64,000 nucleotides of DNA from Mangrovimonas sp. YM274. GTDB taxonomy: Bacteria; Bacteroidota; Bacteroidia; Flavobacteriales; Flavobacteriaceae. Location of the stretch: NCBI RefSeq assembly GCF_030908385.1, contig NZ_CP133091.1, positions 2,280,128 to 2,344,127 of the forward strand. The letters are read 5' to 3'. The notes beneath the pieces are model-generated. The model made no database searches. It saw only the letters and a list, made by a program, of their open reading frames with translations, and had not been told where the DNA came from. Position 1 is the stretch's first letter. Each line of letters starts with the position of its first letter. A program made the position numbers and the translations under genes. Below are positions 26,107 to 34,835 of the stretch, one piece after another.

Positions 26107-26137
26107 AAAAAGCCGCTTCGATTTTTCGAAACGACTT
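26107..26137 (-). terminator. Terminator of the YceI gene, strand-asymmetric
   Basis: On the minus strand AAGUCGUUUCG pairs with CGAAGCGGCUU through two G-U pairs, followed by UUUUUCUUUU. On the plus strand the same positions are C-A mismatches, so only the minus-strand RNA folds well. It lies just after the YceI stop. Confidence 0.75.
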
Positions 26138-26161
26138 TCTCACTCACCAACCAATCATTTG

Positions 26162-26722
26162 TTAAAATTGAAGGTCTGCTACAATATCGAATTCATCATA
26201 GATTACCTTATCCTTCAAATCGTCATAGAAACTTGAAGACCCATATCTCACGTTATATTTACTACGGTCAATTTTTAAAGTAGCACTAGCTTTACTACCA
26301 TATACCGAAATCTCAAACGTTGCAGGATGTGTTTGTCCTTTAATGGTTAAATCTCCTGTTACTTCGTAAGAATTTTTTCCTGAAGGTTTCACAGAATTAA
26401 ACACCATTTTAGCTGTTGGATAATTGTTTACTCCAAAGAAATCATCAGACTTCAAGTGACCGTCCAATTTGTCTTTGTATTCTCCTGTTAAATCTGTAGT
26501 TTCCAAAGAAGTCATATCTATAGTAAACTCTCCTCCTGTAAGAGTTTCTCCATTAAATCTTAATGTACCTGATTTTATAGCTATGGTTCCTTCATGAGAT
26601 CCTGCCACTTTATACCCTTTCCATACTACTTTACTGTCTGTAGTATTTACGGTTTTTTGTTGGGCTTCCATAGTTGCTGTAAATGTTGCAAATGCAAGGA
26701 TTGCAATTGTTAATCGTTTCAT
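26162..26722 (-). CDS. Secreted YceI family protein (lipid-binding lipocalin-like)
   Basis: 186-residue exported protein. Signal peptide LTIAILAFATFTATMEAQ, then the YceI beta-barrel: VVWKGYKVAGSHEGTIAIKSG, GGEFTIDMTSLETTD, LDGHLKSDDFFGV and VTGDLTIKGQTHPATF. Family members bind polyisoprenoids in the periplasm and are often stress-induced. Start set at ATG 26722, where the signal peptide begins, 13 codons into the longest frame. Downstream of a Crp/Fnr regulator on the same strand, but a terminator-like palindrome lies between them. Confidence 0.9.
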   Translation of the reverse strand: MKRLTIAILAFATFTATMEAQQKTVNTTDSKVVWKGYKVAGSHEGTIAIKSGTLRFNGETLTGGEFTIDMTSLETTDLTGEYKDKLDGHLKSDDFFGVNNYPTAKMVFNSVKPSGKNSYEVTGDLTIKGQTHPATFEISVYGSKASATLKIDRSKYNVRYGSSSFYDDLKDKVIYDEFDIVADLQF

Positions 26723-26758
26723 TTTGTATCTGATTTTTATTGTTAAATAATTACAGTA

Positions 26759-26784
26759 CAAAATTGCAGCAGGACTGCTACAAA
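26759..26784 (-). promoter_or_regulatory. Candidate promoter/operator of YceI gene
   Basis: On the minus strand TTTG, then a spacer containing the inverted repeat AGCAG-TC-CTGCT (26768-26779), then CAATTTTG, one base from TAnnTTTG. The spacer is 14 bases, shorter than normal. The inverted repeat between the boxes would suit a repressor site. Weak evidence. Confidence 0.3.
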
Positions 26785-26802
26785 TAAAATAGCATAGATT
26801 AC

Positions 26803-26828
26803 AAAAAGAAGTTAATCTAGATTAACTT
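26803..26828 (-). terminator. Palindromic terminator after the Crp/Fnr gene
   Basis: AAGTTAATCT/AGATTAACTT is a perfect 20-bp palindrome touching the stop codon of the Crp/Fnr gene. On the minus strand it is followed by CTTTTTG. It most likely ends that transcript; the perfect symmetry also leaves open a protein-binding role. Confidence 0.6.
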
Positions 26829-27413
26829 TTAGGCATCGGTGGCCAATTGACGCTTGATTTTGCTGAGGAATTCCTTTGTAATACCTAAATAGGAAGCAAT
26901 CATATATTGAGGGATACGTTGTTCTATTAAGGGATACGTTTCTTTAAAATACAGATAACGTTCTTTAGCTGGCATACTAAAATTACGAATGATCCGCTTT
27001 TGGGAAGCTGCTAAACCACGTTCCAAAATCTTTCTAAAAAAGCGTTCCAGTTTGGGTACTGCGGCATACACCTCTTCTATGGTATCTACATGAAACTGGG
27101 CAAAAGTAGTATCTTCCAAACACTGTATATTGAATTGGGCCGGCTCTTGACTAATAAAACTTCCGATATCCGAACTCCACCAATCCTCAACACACAACAT
27201 AATAATGTGTTCTTGCCCTTCATCATCCACATAAAACATACGGGTGCACCCTTTTAAGATAAAGCTACTGTATTTACACACATCTCCTTGTTGCAGGGCA
27301 TACTGCCCTTTAAGATAGCGACGAATTGTAATATGTTCTGCCAAATATGCTTCCTCTTCAGGAGTTAAGCTCACATGTTTTCCTATATATTCTAACAGCG
27401 GTTGAATATCCAT
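26829..27413 (-). CDS. Crp/Fnr family transcriptional regulator
   Basis: 194-residue regulator. The cyclic-nucleotide-binding-like beta-roll spans about 10-125 (YALQQGDVCKYSSFILKGCTRMFY). It ends with a short winged-helix (YMIASYLGITKEFLSKIKRQL, about 168-190). No Fe-S cysteine cluster of FNR type is seen, so the ligand is unknown. Start set at ATG 27413; a TAttTTTG box on the minus strand at 27437-27444 lies 24 bases upstream and would exclude the longer frame. Possible targets include its own region and the YceI gene. Confidence 0.88.
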   Translation of the reverse strand: MDIQPLLEYIGKHVSLTPEEEAYLAEHITIRRYLKGQYALQQGDVCKYSSFILKGCTRMFYVDDEGQEHIIMLCVEDWWSSDIGSFISQEPAQFNIQCLEDTTFAQFHVDTIEEVYAAVPKLERFFRKILERGLAASQKRIIRNFSMPAKERYLYFKETYPLIEQRIPQYMIASYLGITKEFLSKIKRQLATDA

Positions 27414-27436
27414 AAAATTGTATGAAAAGTAGGCTT

Positions 27437-27444
27437 CAAAAATA
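27437..27444 (-). promoter_or_regulatory. -7 box TATTTTTG of the Crp/Fnr gene
   Basis: Exact TAnnTTTG match on the minus strand, giving a short leader before ATG 27413. No -33 TTG at the usual spacing. Confidence 0.5.
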
Positions 27445-27567
27445 AGGAAAAATACGGAGGTACAGTCTATCACAGCTATGCCTTTACAGAAAAACAGTAT
27501 TGTTAATTTTTAACAGTTAAGCCCAAGAATTTCCACGCATAGTGGGTATCAGTTATCAACAATTCTC

Positions 27568-27596
27568 TTTTGTTCCATTTTTATTTCTTAAATTAG
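27568..27596 (+). promoter_or_regulatory. Candidate promoter of the GNAT gene
   Basis: TTTTG (27568-27572), 16-base spacer, TAAATTAG (27589-27596), one mismatch from TAnnTTTG. The coding start is at 27648. Confidence 0.4.
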
Positions 27597-27647
27597 AAAC
27601 ACATAGCCCATTTCCTACCCGTTGCCTTACAAAATTAATAGTGAAAC

Positions 27648-28055
27648 ATGAAGCCATTTACGATCAAACAGGCCCCTATCCCTATTGATATTTATCAAAA
27701 ACTGAGAAACCGTTGTGGACTCTCTGACAAAACAGAAGAGGCCTGTAACATTGGTCTTAAAAATTCTTTGTATTCTGTTGTAATTGAATTGGACAGCACC
27801 ATTATAGGTATGGGGCGCCTTGTGGGGGACGGTGGCTGCTTTTGCCAAGTCGTGGATGTTTGTGTTTTGCCAGAGCATCAGGGCAAAGGATATGGCAAAG
27901 CCATCATGAGTAGCATTTCCAAGTATATCAATAAAAATTTACCTTCATCTTGTTCCGTAAGTCTTCTTACCGATAGGGATGCTCCTGCCTTATACAAAAA
28001 ATTTGGTTTTCAAGACACCCTACCCATTACTAAAGGCATGTACATAAAAACATAG
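27648..28055 (+). CDS. GNAT family N-acetyltransferase
   Basis: 135-residue acetyl-CoA-dependent acyltransferase. The CoA-binding motif is VLPEHQGKGYGKAIM (about 73-87, R/Q-x-x-G-x-G/A form). Strand 4 reads FCQVVDVCV, and the C-terminal LYKKFGF is the usual end of the fold. The length is that of single-domain GNATs. Substrate unknown. Divergent from the Crp/Fnr gene and alone on its strand. Confidence 0.87.
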   Translation: MKPFTIKQAPIPIDIYQKLRNRCGLSDKTEEACNIGLKNSLYSVVIELDSTIIGMGRLVGDGGCFCQVVDVCVLPEHQGKGYGKAIMSSISKYINKNLPSSCSVSLLTDRDAPALYKKFGFQDTLPITKGMYIKT

Positions 28056-28249
28056 TTTTAGCATCAAAAAAATGTCGTTTCGAAAGTTTTCATGCCTATC
28101 AACCGTTAACAACACCATGTCACTTGTAAACTTTTAACTACTAGATATTTTCATTTATAATCTTCAAGAAAGAAGCTGTTTGTTTAAAAAGTGTCGATAT
28201 CTTTTAACAAAATCAAAAGAATATTCTCACAATTTTTCAATCAAACTTT

Positions 28250-28257
28250 TATATTTG
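28250..28257 (+). promoter_or_regulatory. -7 box TATATTTG upstream of the M48 protease gene
   Basis: Exact TAnnTTTG match, 44 bases before ATG 28302. It lies within the inverted repeat ATCAAA...TTTGAT (28240-28259). Its place supports the 28302 start over a longer frame opening with GTG at 28191. The rest of the 246-base gap before the gene shows nothing recognisable. Confidence 0.5.
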
Positions 28258-28301
28258 ATATATATGACCCAATCATATTATTAACTAACCAACTTCTTTT
28301 T

Positions 28302-30386
28302 ATGAAAACCGACCAAATCAAACTATCTCCTGAATTCAAAACTCAGACTACTAAATCCATAATAGTAATTTGCTTTTTTACAATTACTTATATATTACTT
28401 CTAGCCTTGGCTTGTGCATTAACTGCGTTATGTGTATATGCTGGGATCATGCTCATCATTTCAGTGCCTAGGTTCATTACATTGGCCTTGGGTGTAGGAT
28501 TGGCAAGTTTAGGAATTCTTATTCTTTCCTTTCTTATAAAATTTATATTCAAATCTCATAAAGTCGATCGCTCTCACCTAATTGAAATAACCAAGGAGGA
28601 ACAACCTACCTTATTCTCCATGATTCAAGAAATTGTAGATGAGGTGGGCACCAATTTCCCTAAAAAGGTTTACATGTCTCATGATGTGAATGCCGCCGTT
28701 TTTTACGATTCCAACTTTTGGAGCATGCTGTTTCCTATTAAAAAGAACCTATTAATTGGTATGGGGCTAGTCAATACCGTATCCAAGGAGGAACTAAAAG
28801 CTATTTTATCTCATGAATTTGGTCATTTTTCACAACGAACCATGAAAGTTGGCAGTTATGTTTATAATGTAAACCAGGTCATTTTCAATATGCTTTATGA
28901 TAATGATTCCTATGAAAAAGGCGTTCAAAGTTGGGCTAATATAAGTGGCTACATAGCCATTTTTGCAATTTTGGCCATGAACATTATTAGCGGTATTCAA
29001 TGGGTTTTAAGAAAACTATACGAAGTTGTCAATAAAAGTTATTTGGCCCTTTCAAGAGAAATGGAATTCCATGCTGATGAAATTGCTGCTAATGTTACGG
29101 GTATAGAACCTTTAAAAACATCGCTATTAAGAATGTCTCTAGCAGACCATGCTTTCAATAACGTTCTCTCCTTCTATCAAGAAAAAATATCCGAAAATAT
29201 TAGTAGTGAGAATATTTATAAAGAGCATTTGTTTATAATGAACTTTTTTGCAAAAGATGCCAGCATCCCAATTGTTGAGGGGCTACCGGATGTTTCCTTA
29301 GGGGAGTTAAACAAGTTTAACAAATCAAAATTGGTAATAAAAGACCAATGGGCATCACACCCCAGCACCGAAGAAAGAATAAAAAAATTAGAGGAAACCC
29401 GAATCACTACTGAGCGAGCAGAACACATTCCGGCTAACGTCATATTTCATAACATTGAAGCGCTCCAACAACAAATTACTCAATTAATTTTTAAGGATAT
29501 AGAGTACAAAGAAGAAGTATCCCCTTTGCCATTTGACAAATTTGAATCCCTCTTTTGCAAAGAATTTGTAGACAATTCATTTTCAAAAATATACCAAGGT
29601 TATTATGACAATAAAAACCCTTTGTTTTTTGACATAAATAAAATTGATTCCGACGGAAGAGCTGTAAACATAGAAGAACTCTTCTCCCAAGAGATGATCG
29701 ATTTAGTCTATACTTCTATAGGTTTACAAAACGACATTGAAACCCTAGAACACGTTTCAAATAAAACAGTCAAAATAAAGACCTTCGACTACGACGGTAA
29801 AAAATATAAAAGAAAAGAGACTAATGCCCTTTTACGAAAACTTCGTCTTGAATTAGAAGAAATAAACAAGATAATTACAACCAATGACATTGCGGTTTTC
29901 AAATTCTTCAAAAGAAATGCTCAAACCGAAAGCCATCTTACAAAGTTGGAAACATTGTACAGGCATTTCTTTGAATTTGATAAAGCCTATGAAGAAAAAC
30001 TTGACATCTACAATAAACTTTCAACCGAACTACAGTTTTTAAGTGTTACCACCTCTTTTGATCAAATTAGAGCTAATTTTATAAGTATAGCTGGTTTGGA
30101 ATCAAAGCTAAAACGAGCCATAAAGGAGATGTTACAAGATCCCACCTATGAAAGCTCTATAACACTTGAAATGAGAGAGAATTTTGATTTATACCTTTCC
30201 AAAGAATGGAAATATTTTGGCAATGAAAATTATTTTGAAAGCAACTTAGAAATGCTCTTTTCAGCGTTAAACAACTATGTGTATTTATTGTCAAAAGGTT
30301 ATTTTTTACTTAAAAAGAACCTCTTAGGGTATCAAGTTGAATTATTTGAAACCATGCCAAAAGAACCAGTATTATCGGAAAGATGA
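28302..30386 (+). CDS. M48 family membrane metalloprotease with long C-terminal extension
   Basis: 694-residue zinc protease. Two N-terminal helices (about 19-80) anchor it. The catalytic site is HEFGH (171-175) with the third ligand E255 in MEFHADE. A further hydrophobic helix lies between (about 213-233). This is the Ste24/HtpX fold, used for membrane-protein quality control or peptide processing. After about residue 395 comes a 300-residue largely helical, Lys/Glu-rich part that I do not recognise. Length is about twice that of HtpX. Start chosen by a TAnnTTTG box at 28250. Confidence 0.87.
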   Translation: MKTDQIKLSPEFKTQTTKSIIVICFFTITYILLLALACALTALCVYAGIMLIISVPRFITLALGVGLASLGILILSFLIKFIFKSHKVDRSHLIEITKEEQPTLFSMIQEIVDEVGTNFPKKVYMSHDVNAAVFYDSNFWSMLFPIKKNLLIGMGLVNTVSKEELKAILSHEFGHFSQRTMKVGSYVYNVNQVIFNMLYDNDSYEKGVQSWANISGYIAIFAILAMNIISGIQWVLRKLYEVVNKSYLALSREMEFHADEIAANVTGIEPLKTSLLRMSLADHAFNNVLSFYQEKISENISSENIYKEHLFIMNFFAKDASIPIVEGLPDVSLGELNKFNKSKLVIKDQWASHPSTEERIKKLEETRITTERAEHIPANVIFHNIEALQQQITQLIFKDIEYKEEVSPLPFDKFESLFCKEFVDNSFSKIYQGYYDNKNPLFFDINKIDSDGRAVNIEELFSQEMIDLVYTSIGLQNDIETLEHVSNKTVKIKTFDYDGKKYKRKETNALLRKLRLELEEINKIITTNDIAVFKFFKRNAQTESHLTKLETLYRHFFEFDKAYEEKLDIYNKLSTELQFLSVTTSFDQIRANFISIAGLESKLKRAIKEMLQDPTYESSITLEMRENFDLYLSKEWKYFGNENYFESNLEMLFSALNNYVYLLSKGYFLLKKNLLGYQVELFETMPKEPVLSER

Positions 30387-30456
30387 CCATTTAAACAGAA
30401 AGCGTTCCCAACCAATAATGGTGTTCGATTTTAGAATGCTTTAAAAGTGTCAGTTA

Positions 30457-31923
30457 TTATTTCAATTTCCTTAGCTTAGGTAACAGAGGTGCATTTTTAT
30501 CTTGATAAGGTTCCATATGCTGAATAATTTGATCCAACATATCAATGGCTCGTAATATGTGCGGGCCTTTGTTCAACATGATACATTCTGCTTTTGTTGC
30601 GGTAACGGCATCGGTAATTTCGGAACGGCTGGGCAAGCCTTTTTTAGCCAAATTCTCAAGTACCTGTGTGGCCCAAACTATAGGGATATGACAAGCATTG
30701 CAAAGAGCCAACATCTCCTTTTGAATATACCCCATGTTTTCCCAACTAGTTTCAATAGCTAAATCACCTCGAGCAATCATCACCCCTACTTTAGGAGCTT
30801 TCATGGCTTCCAAAAGAATAGCACTTAGCTGGTTGTAGGCTCCCTGAGTTTCTATTTTATATATAATACCAAGAGTTTCTAAAACCCCTAATTCTTCCAA
30901 ATAGTGGTGCATTTCCTTAACATCCTCAACGGTGTTGACAAATGAAAAATTTACTATATCGGCATATTGGGCAATAAACTTTAAATTCTCTTTATCGGTA
31001 TGGGTTAAGCCACGAATATTCAAATTGGAATCCGGAAAATTAATGCCTTTATCCGGTTTTAACTTCGAACCTTTTTCGCTGGCCCTTACAATTTTAATTT
31101 CAGCGCCTTCTTTAATTAATTTTGAAACAGTTCCTTTTATTGCACCATCATCAAAATAAACCCTATCACCTTCTTTTATATATGAAAACACCTCTGGCAA
31201 GGTACAGGATACCATACAAGGCTCTTTTCCCTTTTTATTTTTTTTGGCCATCATTGGGGTTTTGGACAACAGCAACGTATCGCCTTCCTTTAAAACAATG
31301 GCCTTTTCCATTTCACCCGTACGGATTTTTGGTCCGCCTATATCCATAGCTATAATGGTGCGTTTGCCCAACTCGATATCAGCTGCTTTAATATGTTCTA
31401 TGATATGCAGCCAATCGTTCTGTGAATCATGGGCACAATTAATTCTGGCAATCTTCATACCTTTTTCAATCATCTGCTTGACAAATTCAGGATCATTAGC
31501 AGTAAATCCAGGCATGGTAACCATTATACGTTGCTTTCTGTTTCGAGGAGGCTCCCCAAATAAAAGTTCAGTGTTTTTTGCTAGAATCTTGTCGCTTTCT
31601 TCAATTGAAACCGTGTATTTCTCTGGCCATTTACTAGGGGCATCCAATAATTTAGACAAATAAAAACGGGTGATTTTTACACTGGCCTCTGTATGGGCTT
31701 CTGCCCTTGCCAAACGCGACATCCCTAACACGCCCAAGGCGTATTGCAGATTCCGTAAATCAAAAGATCTTAAAGAAAGATAATTGACTAAATTCAAGGC
31801 ACTTTTTTGATGATTGGAATGTATCTCCTCCAATCTTTCCAAAAAAGTTTGTCCGTCAAGGTGCATTTTTTCAAGGATTGCATCCAATTCTTGAATCATT
31901 GCTTGCAGGTCTTTAGTCCCCAT
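30457..31923 (-). CDS. Pyruvate-kinase-like protein with N-terminal helical domain, no C-terminal domain
   Basis: 488 residues: an unrecognised helical N-terminal part (1-130), then a pyruvate kinase barrel (about 131-470), ending before the usual allosteric C-terminal domain. Conserved with true kinases: R160 and N162 (IARINCAHD), D194 and K199 (AMDIGGPKIRTG), the B-domain DDGAIKG, E358 (KIETQG), D387 (ARGDLAIE) and T419 (ATQVLE). Changed: Ser to A164 in the NFSHG-like loop, Lys to Thr331 (SFVNT for SFIRK), and the usual MLSGETA segment reads MLNKGPH. K199 is the form seen in potassium-independent enzymes. It may act on another phospho-compound. It stands alone between convergent or divergent neighbours. 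Confidence 0.8.
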   Translation of the reverse strand: MGTKDLQAMIQELDAILEKMHLDGQTFLERLEEIHSNHQKSALNLVNYLSLRSFDLRNLQYALGVLGMSRLARAEAHTEASVKITRFYLSKLLDAPSKWPEKYTVSIEESDKILAKNTELLFGEPPRNRKQRIMVTMPGFTANDPEFVKQMIEKGMKIARINCAHDSQNDWLHIIEHIKAADIELGKRTIIAMDIGGPKIRTGEMEKAIVLKEGDTLLLSKTPMMAKKNKKGKEPCMVSCTLPEVFSYIKEGDRVYFDDGAIKGTVSKLIKEGAEIKIVRASEKGSKLKPDKGINFPDSNLNIRGLTHTDKENLKFIAQYADIVNFSFVNTVEDVKEMHHYLEELGVLETLGIIYKIETQGAYNQLSAILLEAMKAPKVGVMIARGDLAIETSWENMGYIQKEMLALCNACHIPIVWATQVLENLAKKGLPSRSEITDAVTATKAECIMLNKGPHILRAIDMLDQIIQHMEPYQDKNAPLLPKLRKLK

Positions 31924-32102
31924 GGCTAATGTTTCTACAAAGTTCTAAAATTAAAAGGTGGCACTAGATGATATCCCTCATATCCAAGGGAATTTTTCAA
32001 TAAGTTTAAAGATACTCATTTTGATGAGACCACTAACCAATTAAATACAATTCGATCTAAAAATATCATCGACAAAATAAAACCAACTCCCTAACTTACA
32101 AC

Positions 32103-32133
32103 TTGTTAAAGAACACCGATTTGAGTATCTTAG
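32103..32133 (+). promoter_or_regulatory. Candidate promoter of the amidohydrolase gene
   Basis: TTG (32103-32105), 20-base spacer, TATCTTAG (32126-32133), one mismatch from TAnnTTTG. The remaining gap (31924-32206, 283 bases) shows only small AT-rich repeats. Confidence 0.4.
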
Positions 32134-32206
32134 TACAAGGTATTGCCTTTACCTACAAATCATTAGGTATAGGGTCTACCATAATTAAAATTAAAACTAA
32201 AAATCA

Positions 32207-33952
32207 ATGAAACTTAAGATGCTGTTTTTGTTGTTAACAGGAATTGTATTAACAACATCTTGTAAAGAAACTCCCAAGGCCCCCAAAACAGACACTTCTA
32301 CCCCTTTAGAAACCTCCAATGCTAAGGTTTATTACAACGGGGATATTATTACCATGGAAGGAGATACACCTGAATATGTGGAAGCTATTGTTGTAAAAGA
32401 TGGAAAAATTGCCTTTACGGGTAAAAGCGATGAGGCTATGACTGTAGCTGGACCAGGCCATAAAATGATCAACCTTAATGGACATACCTTACTTCCTGGG
32501 TTTATGGATGGTCATGGTCATGCTTGGAATGCCGGATTTCAAGCCGTATCTGCCAATTTATTACCGGCACCAGACGGTGAGGGCAAAAGCATCGACGATA
32601 TCATACGTTTACTCAATGATTGGAAAGCAAACAACACTGACGCCATTTCAAAATATGGTGCTATTGTAGGGTTTGGATATGATGACTCTCAATTAAAGGA
32701 AAAAAGGCATCCAACAGCTGATGATTTAGATAAAGTTTCCACGGAAGTACCTGTTTTTATCATTCACCAATCAGGCCATTTAGCCTCTACCAACCATAAA
32801 GGTTTGGAAGCAGCAGGTTATACTGAAGGTGTCCAAGATCCAGCGGGAGGTTCTATCCGCAGAGAGGAAGGCACCGATATTCCAAATGGCGTATTGGAAG
32901 AAATGGCCAGTTTTATTCCTCTAATAAAGTTCATGTCCACTTTAGACACTAAAGCCAATGAACTTATCGCCAAAGCAGGAATTGACGCTTACCTCAAGTT
33001 TGGTTACACCACCGTCCAAGAAGGAAGAGCAACATCAGACAATTGTGAAACTTGGAAAACCTTGGCCAGCAGGAATGAACTCCCTGTAGATGTAGCAGCT
33101 TATCCAGATATACAATCTCAAATGGATTATATGTTGGCTAATGGCGCTAGTGACAACTATACTAATCATTACAGAATAGCGGGTGTAAAACTATCCTTGG
33201 ATGGTTCTCCTCAGGGGAAAACCGCATGGTTAACCCAACCTTATGTGGTACCGCCTACTGGAAAATCTAAGGATTATAAAGGATACCCTGCTATAAAAGA
33301 AGATACGGAAGTTACTAGATTTATAGATTCAGCCTACGCCCACAATTGGCAAATTTTAACACACTGCAACGGTGATGCTGCGGGTGACCAATTGATAAAA
33401 GCTGTTACAAAAGCTACGGAAACGTATGGAAAAGAAGACAGACGACCTGTAATGATACATTCGCAAACCGTTCGGTTTGACCAATTGGATAAGATGAAAG
33501 ATTTAGGTATGTACCCCTCCTTTTTTAGTATGCACACCTATTATTGGGGCGATTGGCACCGAGATGAGACCCTAGGAAAAGAACGTGCCTATAAAATATC
33601 CCCAACGGCAACAGCCTTGAAAAAAGGCATGATTTTCACCGAGCACCACGATGCCCCTGTGGCTTTACCTAGCAGTATTATGATTTTACATACTACGGTA
33701 AATAGAGTGAGCAGATCTGGAGACATTATTGGACCACATGAAAGAGTAAGTCCATACATTGGTTTATGCTCCCTTACCAAATGGGCCGCCCACCAATATT
33801 TTGAGGAAAACACTAAAGGCACTTTAAAAGCAGGAAAATTAGCTGACTTGGTAATTTTGGACCAAAACCCTTTAAAAATTGACCCTATGAGCATTAAGGA
33901 TATCACCGTTCTAGAAACTATTAAAGAAGGGAATACTGTTTATAAGAAGTAA
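32207..33952 (+). CDS. Amidohydrolase family lipoprotein (YtcJ/Amidohydro_3 type)
   Basis: 581-residue metal-dependent hydrolase anchored as a lipoprotein: lipobox LTTSC with Cys at residue 19, followed by a Pro/Thr-rich linker. The metallo-beta-lactam-like amidohydrolase barrel has HGHAW (metal His pair), HQSGH, ILTHCNGDAAGD, VMIHSQTV and EHHDAPVAL, the order found in the YtcJ subgroup. The C-terminal KAGKLADLVILDQNP is the usual composite-domain end. Substrate unknown, probably an amide or cyclic compound taken up from outside. Followed by a terminator at 33979. Confidence 0.87.
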   Translation: MKLKMLFLLLTGIVLTTSCKETPKAPKTDTSTPLETSNAKVYYNGDIITMEGDTPEYVEAIVVKDGKIAFTGKSDEAMTVAGPGHKMINLNGHTLLPGFMDGHGHAWNAGFQAVSANLLPAPDGEGKSIDDIIRLLNDWKANNTDAISKYGAIVGFGYDDSQLKEKRHPTADDLDKVSTEVPVFIIHQSGHLASTNHKGLEAAGYTEGVQDPAGGSIRREEGTDIPNGVLEEMASFIPLIKFMSTLDTKANELIAKAGIDAYLKFGYTTVQEGRATSDNCETWKTLASRNELPVDVAAYPDIQSQMDYMLANGASDNYTNHYRIAGVKLSLDGSPQGKTAWLTQPYVVPPTGKSKDYKGYPAIKEDTEVTRFIDSAYAHNWQILTHCNGDAAGDQLIKAVTKATETYGKEDRRPVMIHSQTVRFDQLDKMKDLGMYPSFFSMHTYYWGDWHRDETLGKERAYKISPTATALKKGMIFTEHHDAPVALPSSIMILHTTVNRVSRSGDIIGPHERVSPYIGLCSLTKWAAHQYFEENTKGTLKAGKLADLVILDQNPLKIDPMSIKDITVLETIKEGNTVYKK

Positions 33953-33978
33953 TTTTTCCTTGTCATTGTTACAGTAAT

Positions 33979-34007
33979 ATACCCTCAACTTTGGTTGGGG
34001 GTATTTT
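33979..34007 (+). terminator. Rho-independent terminator after amidohydrolase gene
   Basis: ATACCCTCAAC (33979-33989) pairs with GTTGGGGGTAT (33994-34004) with one U-G pair; loop TTTG, then TTTAC. Confidence 0.8.
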
Positions 34008-34063
34008 ACTCAACAAGACTCCTATTTCACTCATTTTAAGTTAAATTATATTTCATAACCATA

Positions 34064-34071
34064 TATCTTTA
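34064..34071 (+). promoter_or_regulatory. Candidate -7 box TATCTTTA
   Basis: Same box as upstream of the SYLF gene, 14 bases before the SIMPL gene start. No -33 TTG in range. Confidence 0.35.
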
Positions 34072-34085
34072 GAAAAACAACGTAT

Positions 34086-34787
34086 ATGAAATCAATTACC
34101 TTTTACGCCTTATTACTTTTTTGTGTTTTCACTCTACAAGCTCAAAACATCCAACAAAGATTTATAGAAGTTACTGGAAGTGCTGAAATGTTAATAGACC
34201 CTGATGAATTTACCTTTATTATTGGAATCCAAGAATATTGGAAAGAAGAATTTGAACCTAAAAAAGAATTTGAAGATTACCAAACAAAAGTCCCCATGAA
34301 TGAAATAGAAAGTCAATTAATAAAGGATTTGACAAGCATGGGAATTTCCAAAGAAAATATCAAAGCCACAGAAGTAGGGAATTCTTGGAGACATCGTGGG
34401 AAAGAGTTTTTAATAGGTAAGCAGATTGAAATAAAACTAGTAAACTTTAATACAATAAACACCTTAATTTCTCAATTGGACTCCAAAGGAATAGATTACA
34501 TGCGTATTGGAGAATTGAAAAACAACAACCTCTCAAATTACAGGAGAGAAGTTAAAACAAAAGCTCTATTAGCTGCAAAAGACAAGGCTTCATATCTACT
34601 TCAAGCTTTAGACGAAACTCTAGGCAATGTAATTTCTATTACTGAGATAAATTCAGACAACTACTTTTGGCAACCTGCTATGGCTAAAAGTAATGTTATG
34701 ATGAGCTCTCCAGAAAACAGTCTAGTGGAAAACGAGAAAAAAATAAAATTACGTTATGAGATAAATGTAAGATTTGAAATACAATAA
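34086..34787 (+). CDS. Secreted SIMPL-domain (DUF541) protein
   Basis: 233-residue exported protein. Signal peptide ITFYALLLFCVFTLQAQ, then a SIMPL domain: FIEVTGSAEMLIDPDEFTF, the repeated helix-strand units, and VKTKALLAAKDKASYLLQAL near residue 160. Related proteins (BP26, YggE) form channel-like oligomers and are linked to stress resistance. Exact role unknown. It precedes a small secreted protein by 48 bases. Confidence 0.83.
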   Translation: MKSITFYALLLFCVFTLQAQNIQQRFIEVTGSAEMLIDPDEFTFIIGIQEYWKEEFEPKKEFEDYQTKVPMNEIESQLIKDLTSMGISKENIKATEVGNSWRHRGKEFLIGKQIEIKLVNFNTINTLISQLDSKGIDYMRIGELKNNNLSNYRREVKTKALLAAKDKASYLLQALDETLGNVISITEINSDNYFWQPAMAKSNVMMSSPENSLVENEKKIKLRYEINVRFEIQ

Positions 34788-34835
34788 TATTCTATATATT
34801 TAACCAAACAAATTAACTAACCTAACATTTTTTTC

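Noticed and set aside
30457-31923. Calling the pyruvate-kinase-like protein a dead enzyme because the SFIRK Lys is missing
   Set aside because: Active E. coli PykA also lacks this Lys, and the Mg-site residues and Thr419 are kept; only altered function is argued.
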